DNA of 64,000 nucleotides, from assembly GCF_016906535.1 (NCBI RefSeq), contig NC_057371.1, positions 806,001 to 870,000 of the forward strand, given 5' to 3'. The notes beneath the pieces are model-generated. The model was not told the DNA's origin and did no database searches. It was given only the letters and a program-made list of their open reading frames with translations. Shown here piece after piece: positions 24,887 to 34,848 of this stretch; position 1 is the first letter of the stretch, and every line of letters begins with the position of its first letter. The translations under genes were made by a program, and so were the position numbers. Source of the stretch: Rhizoctonia solani (lineage: Eukaryota > Basidiomycota > Agaricomycetes > Cantharellales > Ceratobasidiaceae).

Positions 24887-25501
24887 AGCCAAGCATCAAC
24901 ACCAGTCTTTCTTTTGATTACACTAATATATACTGAACCGCACGCCGCCAGAGACCATGTATAGTAGTGTAATAATAAATGTACTTCAATCTGGGGCCGT
25001 ACATGAACTACAGATGTCGCATGTCGGGGGCTATCGACCGATTTGGAGCACGGTTCAGTTTGAAGAGGGGTGTGCCTCCTGATTTACAATACTGCCGTAT
25101 TATCAGCGTTATGATCTTCTTTGGGCCCTAAAAGAACAGCCTGGATCTTGTGATTTTATCCGACATATATAATGCAATTATCCGACGACTTCTGAAAGAA
25201 GAAACCGCGATGCACGCGGAAACATTGCATGAGCATGCTGAACTTAGAGCCAGCCGAGCACTGGTGCAGATAAGAGTCAGCCTCGGTCGGAATGTCTCTA
25301 TGGGGACACAAATGAGGACCATCGCAATCACAACTGCTCAACTCGATCAGGCCAAATACGAGCGAAACCGATGAATTGCACCCGACATGAGAAACACGAT
25401 TAGGACTTGAAAGAAAGCAATTGTTCGCAACCTATCCAGGTCTACCGACGCACTGTCGCGCAGAGCGGGAAAAAACGATACCATGCACACACCACAACTG
25501 A
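24887..25501. other. intergenic, no gene seen
   Basis: About 600 bases between two convergent genes. A 74-codon plus-strand frame (25150-25374, with HAETLHEHAELRASRALVQI) is open but matches nothing I know and has an overlapping antisense frame of similar length. Confidence 0.4.
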
Positions 25502-25917
25502 CTATCTATGACTGCGGTAGACCGTGAGGAGATGCACGACCTGTGGTTGGAATTTACATACCTTCCAGATAAGGAATGCAAGGGAACCGATGTAAAAGTA
25601 TATGAAGTGCTTAGTTTCTATGTAATTTTTTAAGTGAGCTACACCTAACGGTAGAAGTAAAATTGCCTGACCGTGAGTGACGTAGCTCCCAAAGTTCTTT
25701 CCCACAACAACATGCCAGGTTGTCCCATAGCGGCGGTCAAACTCGCGTTTAATATGGGCGGCAATATCCTTCTCGATATTAAATTTTTCTAGAGAGCTGT
25801 GGCAATATCAATAGACTCTTGTTGCATGTCTTCGGACATGTCTACGTTCTTGATGACAGCTTTGGGAGCAGAATCCTTGTCTGCGGTGGTCGACGCGTCT
25901 TGTGCCCGATCGGTCAT
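25502..25917 (-). CDS. dynein light chain LC8 (DYNLL/DLC1)
   Basis: LC8 is a dimeric hub of cytoplasmic dynein and other complexes. The start at 25917 gives [17 protein letters not shown], a short Ser/Thr/Asp-rich leader. The LC8 fold follows: [59 protein letters not shown] and, after an intron, [19 protein letters not shown]. The signature [14 protein letters not shown] is complete. One base appears missing at about 25799, between DIAT and EKFNIEK. Animal LC8 (89 residues) ends soon after the last strand. Here a predicted 3' intron adds [12 protein letters not shown], which may be real or may reflect a misread 3' end. The gene stands alone between gene-poor stretches. Confidence 0.87.
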
Positions 25918-27445
25918 CTGCACAATTTTACGGCCACAGATGAGTTTAATATGCGTTGAGACAAGTGTGTGTATATACGAACAATCGTTTATGAGAAATA
26001 AATTCCAAGTGTGAGAGGATATCGAGTAGGCGCTCAAAGGCTATTATTTATTATGGTGGTGGTAGAGAAGAAGTGGCGTGAACAATCGCGTCAACAAAGA
26101 CAAATTCATGTGTTAGTCATCATGTCCACGAGGTTCAGCCTTCACATGTATCCCCAGCTTTACCATGTGCGCACCTCTTGCCTTGTGCTGGGCATAATTG
26201 TCATCTCCTTGTAACTAATGCGGGGAGATGCCTCTTTCTTCTACTTACATCTCAAGAACCATCCATAAGCTTCCTCGAATGCTTCGTTCTATGTGCTCAC
26301 CACGTAGCCGCTGTAGTACTGAATAGCCAGCGCTCTCGCTTTGCTCATTTCCATATGCAAGATCACTTGCAACATGCGTAGAACCCTATTGACATACAAA
26401 TATCCCACGAATTGTTATGATACCAAATGTTCACCTGTTCTCCTAGCCTTAGCATTATCGGTTGCCCTGGTCCTGCGGACGGATATCGTTTTTGATAGCT
26501 GAAGATTTTGACCAATAGCTCAGTGATACGTGTCTCGTGTATTTTTGGTACCGCCTCGCGCGAGCAATGGGTTAAGCCATGTGCCCCTATATCTTTCGGC
26601 ACCGTACTAGCCAGTACTAGTGTGTATTCCCTATTTTGTTTGTATGTGTTGCATGCTATATATGCTTATCTGCCCGAATTAAGAGCGGTACATTCGGAAT
26701 CTTTGGATTTTGTCGTTGTGGTTAGACTATCTCTTAGATTTCCATGGTTTGCCTACACATATGGTTGTCGGGACTAGAAGGGATGGCAACAGTATTAATC
26801 TAACCCAAAGTCGAATGCATTCTTGTTTCTCTGTTCAGGATCGTGCTAGTCGTCTGGTTGAGCTATTAAACTCAATGAACTGAAAACATTGACTGTAGAT
26901 TCAGGTAGCTAAAAGATATAGCAAAATATTGACCTCATAGATACTTGATAACTATGCCAGACAAGGGCTAGTTGAAAAGTATGCTACAAGCTAGTAACGT
27001 TACCTTAGATCGCATAGTCAGATCACATATATTTAGTAGTGGTAGACCTCAGTAGGGGATGAGAGGCTCGTCAGCCGGTTACAGGCTATAGTCATGATAT
27101 ACGTACAAAATTACGGTGTCCAATACTTTCTGAAGCTATTCGTACCACTAAGGACCTCTTTAGTGGCGAAAGTATGGCAAATATGGATAGTCCTAGTGTG
27201 AGTTACAATTGGAACAACTGTGAGTATATGCGCATAGTATATTGGCAGACATATGATTAAAAGAGGTATAGTGTATGTCGTCCAAAACACGCTCGTGTTC
27301 ACGAAACAAACGCAGATCAAGGACAAGTACGCCAGCTGATCGAACTACACGCTAGTATTCGACCGATCCTGCAATGATGGATCCATGAACCTGATTCTCG
27401 CGTAGGCATAGGGTAGGAGCGTGCTTGTAACTAGACATGCATCCG

Positions 27446-27456
27446 CCCCCCCCCCC
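27446..27456 (+). repeat. mononucleotide run (C11)
   Basis: Eleven consecutive C in a gene-poor stretch. Confidence 0.85.
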
Positions 27457-27859
27457 TTCCAATTAATTTCTTCAGTTCAGAATTCGATTGTATGTTGATC
27501 GGCTCCTACATATTTATTTGGAGGCTCAAAGGAAAACAACGCCTGTACGTGGTTGAACAACCGTATCTATGGAAGTATGTGACCAGCAAGCCTGAGATTC
27601 TAGTATAAATGGTATTTCCATTAGACCGCATGGTCATTTTGATCATAAATCGGCGAGCGTAATTGTAAAAGCAGAGTTTCTATCTGACATCGGTAGCAAG
27701 CACTCTCTTCCGTAAGATTCCCGAAGTAAATTAAGTTTTCGTAATGCTAAATACGGCTCAACGTACGTCGACTCAGCTCCCCCGTTTACGCCACACCCAT
27801 CCTAGTCCATCTGAATGAGAAAGTCGAAAAAAGCGTGGATTTGACGACCCGGGTATTGG

Positions 27860-27923
27860 GGTCGGGTAAACCAATGCTTCAGTGGCACCACGTAGTGGGG
27901 GGTGCCCCTAGTTGGTCGGGTAA
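27860..27923 (+). repeat. direct repeats flanking a small hairpin
   Basis: GGTCGGGTAA occurs at 27860-27869 and again at 27914-27923. Between them GGCACC (27884-27889) can pair with GGTGCC (27901-27906), leaving an 11-base loop. The function is unknown and it may be chance. Confidence 0.4.
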
Positions 27924-28786
27924 GTTGTTCTACGAGATCAGATCATCCGACCTAACTATGATAAGGTTGACCAGATCCGCGGTGATCAATGAGAGCTTCG
28001 CGTGCTAGTCGTTATAGAGCATACCCTTTCCCGAGCGTTGTCTCGCTTTGCTCGAGGTCGTGCACTTGTAAACACCCCCACCCCTGTGCCACAACGTGGC
28101 AAAGTCGTAATCGGATATCTGGATATCCCCGACCGGGATTACGGATATCTTCCTTCCAACAGATCAATGGACCGTAGGAGTTTGAATGGCCCTGCCATAC
28201 ACAACGCAGGCCAATGGCGCTCCAAGCGATTCCCGTGCTTGCGGATCTTGTTTAGGTCAGAAAGCAAATTGGCACAAGAAACAGAAAGTAAAGCCAGGGC
28301 AGCTAGATGGGCGTATTTTAGCGTGTACGCACTTTGTGGCATTGTAGTACAGGGTTTACATTAGAGTTTGCCTATCAATTATATATATCGCAGCGCATAC
28401 ACTGATAATGCGTTCACTGGGCTGTCTTCAACTGACATAATGGCGCAACGAATCAAAAGTCAAACCACCGATTAGAGCTTATGGACCTCGTAGAGGTATC
28501 CAAGAGCATTGTGAATTATGATTAGAGGAGCGCAAGGCTGTCGCTCATTTCAAGGCCTGTTACTAAGGTAGGTGTCAGAAGGTTACGAAAGCTAGTAAGG
28601 GATTATGCTACTTCAATTGAGCACTAGTACCTAACCTGCTCATACTACCACAGTTCAATTTAATGGATCCAATCGATGTTGTCAGATGTACAGACGGTTT
28701 AGTATATATAAGGATACTATTATATTGTTAGGCGGCTATCTTTATCTTGTTCTACGGACCACTATATCAATGACGGTAAGAAAATC

Positions 28787-30955
28787 TTACTCAATGGCAG
28801 CCACCTCCACTCTATTTATAGAAATAGTTTGGTAGTTAGTCCATTCCTTCAGCCCTGCAATACCGTTCTCCACACCAATCCCCGATTGCTTGTGGCCACC
28901 TCCAGGAATGGTGGGTCCAAATTTATGGATCTCGTTCACCCATACATCTAATATAGAACTTCAGCGAAGGAGAAGTTCAAAGGAGAAATTTGCGCCTTAC
29001 TGCCTGATTCAATTTGCGAGGCGATACGTGTAGCTTGAACGAGATCGTTCCCCCATACAGAAGCTCCAAGCCCATAATGTGTGGCATCTGTGTAAGCACG
29101 TTGGATAAATACCATAAGTGAGCCTGAGAGTAGTGATCACTACTTACTAGCCCGACGCACAACGTCTGCTTCATCTTCCCACCTAAGCAAGGGAACAATT
29201 GGTCCGAATTGTTCATCTTGTACGACTCGAGAGTCCTCTGGAGGATTATCAACGATGGTTATTGGAACAAATAGCCCACAGGTTCGGTCCGAAGTAGCTG
29301 TTGGGAATTCGCCACCTAGGGCAAATTTGCACTTCCTAGCTTTGGTGTCTTCAAAAATGTCCCTCAACTTCTTGAAGCTAAAGGTAGAATGCCCCAAAAT
29401 TAACGATCAGTGTGTGCGCAGGGGCAATACTTACAGCTCATAGTTTTGAACTGGCCCTATTTGCGTACTTTCTTGAGCACCGTCGCCAACCACGACGGCA
29501 CGAGCATATGCAACCAGAGCGTCTCGGACGAATTCATAGATGGAGTTGTGTATATAGATGCGCTTAGCTTGGTGATTAAAATTCATGGTAAAAATACAAG
29601 GAATTTCGAGTTGCGAACAGGTACATACCAGCAATGCAAAATTGGCCGTTGTTCTTGATGAAAGACACGAAAATGATGAAAAATTCAATAAATGCAAGGG
29701 CAGGCTTACAGTGAAAGCTCCCCAAAATATGCTCCTGTTTTATACAATAATTCTTCGTCAACTTCAGTAAATATCTTTCGCAGGAACATCCTTACGGTGC
29801 AATGGTTTGAGGATTGACATCGGAAAGGATAATCATAGGATCATTGCCACCTGATAATGAATTCAAACGCTTTATAAGCCTAGTCTGAAGCCCAACGACG
29901 CTTTTTTACTTGCCTAGCTCCAGTGTGATTCTTTTGAGATCATGACTAGTACTATGCATGATAAGCTTGCCGGTTTGAATGGATCCTGTAAACGCAATCT
30001 AGTTGAATAGGATACTATGGTCAGTTTTGGTAAATCCTCCAGTGAGCTACTGGTTCACCTTTTTTATTCGCGGATGGGCAGTGATCAGTGGCCCAAGCTC
30101 TTCATCCCCATTGATTCCACTTAGAACGCCAGGTGGTAATGCGCGCTGTAAGCTGTTTGGGCCGTTATAAATAACATGATATTTAATTTGAATATATGCG
30201 CTTACTCGGCGATGATAGAAAGGGTTGTCAATGGGGTCCATGGGCTTGGCTTAACCAAGATCGTGTTCCCGGCAAGTAGAGCAGGTGCGATTTTCCATAC
30301 CGCCAAAAGAATAGGATAATTCCTAGAACAATCAATCCTTGATAAAGCCTACCGTATGTACCAGCGAACGCTAACACTTACCAAGGAATTATAGCGGCTG
30401 TCTAATAGTATATTTAAAGTATTTCAGCTTTTATCACTGGAAGTACGCTCACTGAAATCAACTCACGACTCCGAGAGGGACGTGGTGGGTAATAACTTTT
30501 CGCCTGGGGCTGTCCTCGTGAATGATTTCGGGTAACCTGAGACAGGCGGCCTCACGAAACCAATGCACTGCTCCCATAATCTCGGAGAGCGCTTCACGAT
30601 GCTAGGGTTACATTTATTAGATAGCAGAGTGAATAGTTCCGGCTAGAAGACCCACAGGTTTACCCTGCTCGGACGTCAAAAGTTCCTTGTATTGGTTTAC
30701 GCGCGATTCAATAATGATAGCCATTTCTAGAAGCACAGATCCGCGTTGCTCATACGTCTTGCTTGCCCACATGGGGAAGGCTCGTTCGGCAGCATCTACT
30801 GCTTCATCAAGCTGACTTGAACTTAAGACGGGAACGTCAGCAAGACGCAAGCCAGTGGCCGGGTTGAAAACCGAAGTTGTCTTTTCAGAGAAAGTTTCCT
30901 GTCCGTTAATTATGTGACCATATGTAGGAGCGAGAGAAGTTCTAGAAGAATACAT
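28787..30955 (-). CDS. NAD(P)+-dependent aldehyde dehydrogenase
   Basis: An ALDH-superfamily enzyme oxidising an aldehyde to an acid; the substrate is unknown. Thirteen short exons join in frame into about 500 residues. Landmarks in order: [38 protein letters not shown]; the cofactor-binding [49 protein letters not shown]; the general-base Glu in LELGGNDP; the catalytic Cys in NNGQFCIA (codon at 29636-29638); [42 protein letters not shown] near the C terminus. No frame break is needed. The start at 30955 ([14 protein letters not shown]) is preferred over an ATG 153 bases upstream, which adds residues not seen in the family. One intron (29851-29913) has GC-AG borders. Divergent from TYR1. Confidence 0.92.
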
Positions 30956-31160
30956 GTTGATGATTTGCTCAAACTCGGATGAAGGCCGGGGCGAGGGAAC
31001 ACTTAGCCCGATAGTTCGAAGGACTGGTTCTTGACGTGGAAGAAGTAGGGAGAGATTCAGTAATGATTTCTCGAATGTTTTGGCGCTTCGGTGAAGTAAC
31101 CAGGGCACGCAATTGCAAGTTAGGAATTACCTACCAAATGTTGGCGCTTACTCCTGATAT

Positions 31161-31175
31161 CCACGTGACCGCGTT
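31161..31175. repeat. target-site duplication, 3' flank of LINE
   Basis: CCACGTGACCGCGTT abuts the poly(A) end of the LINE and is repeated exactly at 32639-32653. The last TT could equally belong to the A tail, so the duplication is 13-15 bp. Confidence 0.9.
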
Positions 31176-32638
31176 TTTTTTTTTTTTTTTTTTTAATACA
31201 TTTCCATATATAAGACAATACGGGAGCTACATGCGAACTAGGCAAACCGCTCACAAAAACCGGGACCGAACCGTGGAAGCTACAAAACAAAGCGCAAACG
31301 GGGAAACACACAGAAAGAAACAAGCGAGAACGTAGCACGGTCAGTGGGCAAAGAAATGGTCGCGTGGCGACGTACAGGTGGCTTAAGGCCTAACTCGGGG
31401 TAGAGGCCGTAAGGGCGGGAGTGGAGTGGCGGCCTTAAGGGCGTATATACTACATGGTTTGAGCGGCTGCCTGCGGGCCTCCTCGTCTTCGGCCTATGCC
31501 CGTCTTGGCTATGAACTTTGCGACTGCTTCGAGACCTGCTAGAGAGCCAAACAGTGTGGGATCATTAATGTTGGTGGAAAACTCACTGAGTATCCCCCTG
31601 TGTCCCGCCGTAGCGGGACAGGAGGTGGTTAAATGAAAGATTGTCTCCTCCGACTCCCCGCAGGCGCATCTGGGATCTACGTCGTGGTGGAATTGTGCAT
31701 GGTACTCGCCGTAATGTCCGTGTCCGGTGAGGTATTGTACGAGGCGGCACTCGATGTCCCTGCCCAGCTTGCTTGAGTTGAAAATGGGGTGTAGTTTGAG
31801 TGCGGGTGGGCGGGGTATGTAATATTTCGAGTTAATGCGTGATTCCGAGTGTTCGTACCATGCTTTCTTCCATGAACGTATGGTTTTGCGAGTTGCCTGT
31901 TCTTTCGCCCATGTGATGGTGCGATTGAATATGGGGTTTGGAGTCACACTAGCTCCCTCGTTAGCCAATCGGTCCGCTGTTTCGTTGCCTTCGATTCCGT
32001 TGTGCCCAGGTACCCAGGTGATGTGGATGGATCGTTCTGGATGTTCCGCCACGAATGCCTTGGCGGCGGTGACGAATGCTCTGGATGTGTACTGGCACGG
32101 ATGTCGTGATAGGTCGGTGATGGATTTAACAGCGGACTGGTTGTCGCAATATACGCGTATTTTGCGATAACCTTGGTTTTCGGCTATTTGTTTAGCTTTC
32201 ATGAACGCTAATAATATTCCCAGCATTTCTGCATCATAAATGTTGGCTCGCGGTCCAATTCCAACTGACGACGATGACATAGTCCTTTTTCCGGCACGTA
32301 TAACGTAGCCGACGCCGACTTTCCGAATGCCATTGGACACCGCCGCGTGCCCATCTGAGTAGCCAAGAAAGCTGGCATGACACTCTTCCAGTACGCTGAT
32401 TTCGGATAGGACTTTGTCGCGGTATTCGTCGCGCTTAAGTCCGTCAGTGGAGTCCTTGATTTTGATTTGATCAGGGAATGGAATGTTTGGGTTGGATGGG
32501 TGGTTAATGTGAGGCGAGACAAATTCGATGTGTGGGTGACTGTGTGATGCAATGAAGTGGATGGGGGATTGTAAGCTCTCAGTTGTGTTCTTTCTGTTGC
32601 TGTTAAGGGTGGGTATATGCGTGTCCCATGATGCAGGG
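31176..32638 (-). mobile_element. 5'-truncated non-LTR retrotransposon (LINE)
   Basis: A LINE copy of about 1.46 kb in minus orientation. It ends in an A tail (T run at 31174-31194 on the plus strand) and is bordered by a 15-bp perfect target-site duplication (31161-31175 and 32639-32653). Only the 3' part is present: the RNase H coding region plus about 255 bases of 3' UTR. Reverse transcriptase and endonuclease are missing, as is usual for incomplete target-primed insertions. It sits about 205 bases upstream of the ALDH start and about 280 bases upstream of TYR1. The perfect duplication and open reading frame suggest a fairly recent insertion. Confidence 0.9.
31450..32638 (-). CDS. LINE-encoded RNase H region (truncated polyprotein end)
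   Basis: The open frame continues from the truncated 5' border to the stop near 31450. The RNase H core shows its four acidic residues in order: YSDG (Asp), DAEMLG (Glu), VYCDNQSAVK (Asp) and GNETADRLANEGA (Asp). A Cys/His-containing tail follows (TGHGHYGEYHAQFHHDVDPR, then CACGESEETIFHLTTSCP), as in fungal and insect LINE ORF2 ends. No frame break or internal stop was found. It cannot be an autonomous element because the reverse transcriptase is absent. Any host transcription of it would be incidental. Confidence 0.88.
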
Positions 32639-32653
32639 CCACGTGACCGCGTT
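32639..32653. repeat. target-site duplication, 5' flank of LINE
   Basis: Second copy of CCACGTGACCGCGTT, at the truncated 5' border of the element. Confidence 0.9.
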
Positions 32654-32791
32654 GCTGATTGGTTTTAGCATACGTCATTCGGGCTTGTTTGTCCTCAGCC
32701 TGGATCCTGAGCTATAGCTTTCACCGCGGGTATTCATCATTGGTGTGCGATCTGGGGACCCTAGACGTGGCCCCGAGTCAATTCGATAGCC

Positions 32792-32797
32792 TATAAA
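32792..32797 (+). promoter_or_regulatory. TATA-like box upstream of TYR1
   Basis: TATAAA lies about 120 bases upstream of the TYR1 ATG, between that gene and the LINE insertion. Spacing suits a fungal promoter, but the call rests on motif and position only. Confidence 0.35.
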
Positions 32798-32917
32798 GCA
32801 TACTACCTTTTAAACTCCTGGTACGCTCCCTTCTTGATTACGAGTGTCTAGCCGACCTGGGGACCAATTCGACGACTTATGTATACAGAGTCAAGACATA
32901 TAATAGAGACTCCCAAT

Positions 32918-34580
32918 ATGCGGTTCGATGCAACCCCTGATGCTCCGATCGAAGATCAGCCTGTTATCGGTATCATAGGTATGGGTGAAATGGGCAAGAT
33001 GTACGCCAAAGTATTATCTGCAGCGGGGTGGGCTAAGTAAGCTACATTTGGGCCACATGGTGTTGGCACTAACTATTTCCAGAATCAATGTTTGTGACCG
33101 TCCGGAGAACTTCGATCAACTCACCCAAGACATGAAAGGTGGGTTCAAGGTCAACCTTGAATGAATTAATTGCTCACCAATTGTGCCAGATGTTCCCGGG
33201 ATAAACGTCCTACGTGATGGGCACCGAGTGTCAAGGACAGCAGATTGGGTTATGTATGCTGTTGAAGCTCAATTCATGGATAAAGTAGTGGCAGAATATG
33301 GACCGTGTGAGTAGAGATTGTCAACTCAGGGTTCTTTATTCTGACGCAATGGATCCTAGCCACTAAAGTCGGCTCCATTGTTGGGGGGCAGACTTCCGTT
33401 AAAACACCAGAGAAAGAGGCTTTCGAAAAATATTTGCCGGAAGACGTCCATATTATTTCATGTCACTCGCTTCATGGCCCTACGGTATCTCCTGAAGGGC
33501 AGCCATTGGTACATATTTGTGTTCTTATCGTTTCAGATATGGTTTGTTCACACTCAAGACAGGTGATAATTCGTCACCGCGGTCCGGACTGGGCACTTAA
33601 GCTCGTGGAGAACATACTTCGCCCGTTCCGCTCGCATTTTGTGTATCTGTCATACGAAGATCATGACCTAGTAACCGCAAATACGCAAGCAGTTACTCAT
33701 GCCGCTTTTCTGAGGTATGAATCCATATTCAAACTGGGCCATCCTGCTCAAGTTAAAATTGTTTAGTATGGGTACAGCGTGGCATTGTTCCCAGTCTTAT
33801 CCCTGGGAACAGGGCTTGTACGTCCGAGGGATAGAAATCGTCAAGGTCAACATCATGCTCCGGATTTATTCGAACCAGTGGCACGTTTATGCGGGGCTAG
33901 CAATACTAAATCCAGCTGCGCGCGGTATGATCAAGCAGTACTCAGCCAGCACGACAGAGTTGTTTAAACTAATGCTGGCTGGGGACATCAAGGGACTTCG
34001 GGAGCGCGTGTATAAAGCGCGCGAAGCCTTGTTTGGGCCTCATCGGAGGGTTACCCCGATCTTGCTTAGCGAGGATGTACTGGACAAATTTGGGATGTCA
34101 TGTGTCGAAGCTGATGGATCTCCGACGAAATCAACTGGTAATAATGCGCTCCCTGGTACAATTTCAAGAGAGTCCAATTCTCGACCACCTAGCACCAACT
34201 CACACCTTTCCCTTCTTGCGATGGTAGACTGCTGGGCAGCGCTCAACATTGACCCTTTTGAACATCTCTCGCTGGCCGCCACGCCTCTGTTTAGGATGTG
34301 GATTGGGGTTGCCGAATACTTGTTCCGCTCCGAGGAACGTTTAGACGCCGCACTCAGTGCGGCTGTCCATAATGTCTCTCATCGCTCGGATGACCTCGAG
34401 TTTGTTGTCGCGGCCCGTGGATGGAGCCAGTGCGTAACATTTGGAAGCTTTGAACTTTACAAGGACAGGTTCCAGCATACTCAGTCGTTCTTCCAACCCC
34501 GGTTTGCGGAAGCAACGGCCATTGGGTCCAAGATGATTAAGACTATCCTTGATAATGCGCCACCCACCCCATCTGAATAG
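32918..34580 (+). CDS. TYR1: prephenate dehydrogenase (tyrosine biosynthesis)
   Basis: This enzyme converts prephenate to 4-hydroxyphenylpyruvate with NADP+, on the tyrosine branch of the shikimate pathway. The Rossmann dinucleotide motif is at the start (VIGIIGMGEMGKMYAKVLS). Family blocks follow: INVLRDGHRVSRTADWVMY, TKVGSIVGGQTSVKTPE, VHIISCHSLHGP and DLVTANTQAVTHAAFLSMGT. The C-terminal half is helical (YAGLAILNPAARGMIKQYSA, LDAALSAAVHNVSHRSDDLE). Six exons with introns of 45-72 bases join in frame; about 455 residues, the usual size for fungal Tyr1. No frame break is present. Before the LINE insertion it would have shared a divergent promoter of about 0.5 kb with ALDH. Confidence 0.92.
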
Positions 34581-34848
34581 ACTTCTTGAATAATCTTGCG
34601 ATATTAAATTTTCAGTGCAAATGAATCAATTATTGAGAATCAGGTAGCATTCCGTGTATGTTACAACCTCAAGCTCGAATACAATGTATCATAAGTAGCG
34701 ATGTTGGCCCGGAAAGAAAATCAAAGAGTCTGAAATACTACAGGTACACCAAGGAGTAGTGAAATATCAATATGAATGTACTTAACGGGTTCGTGAAGTA
34801 GTCAAAAGCATACGCATGTATATGTGTGGAACGAAGCATACTGATGTA
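34581..34848. other. short convergent intergenic
   Basis: 267 bases between the 3' ends of TYR1 and the Zn2Cys6 gene. AT-rich 3' UTR sequence with no gene. Confidence 0.5.

Larger units (their letters stand above)
25918..28786. other. gene-poor stretch, 2.9 kb
   Basis: No conserved coding region is visible. A C11 run lies at 27446-27456. A 120-codon plus-strand frame at 28002-28364 (MLVVIEHTLSRALSRF...) matches no family I know. A short structured segment lies at 27860-27923. No terminal repeats or transposase/reverse-transcriptase motifs were found. The stretch may contain decayed transposon DNA, but I cannot show that. Confidence 0.45.

Noticed and set aside
25150..25374. 74-codon frame with HAETLHEHAELRASRA
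   Set aside because: Charged and helix-like but no family match, and an antisense frame covers it.
28002..28364. 120-codon plus-strand frame
   Set aside because: No start context, no motif and no splice partners. Kept only as part of the gene-poor note.
28787..34580. ALDH plus TYR1 as a biosynthetic cluster
   Set aside because: The two activities do not form a known pathway step together and no other pathway genes are nearby. Treated as a chance neighbour pair with a divergent promoter.
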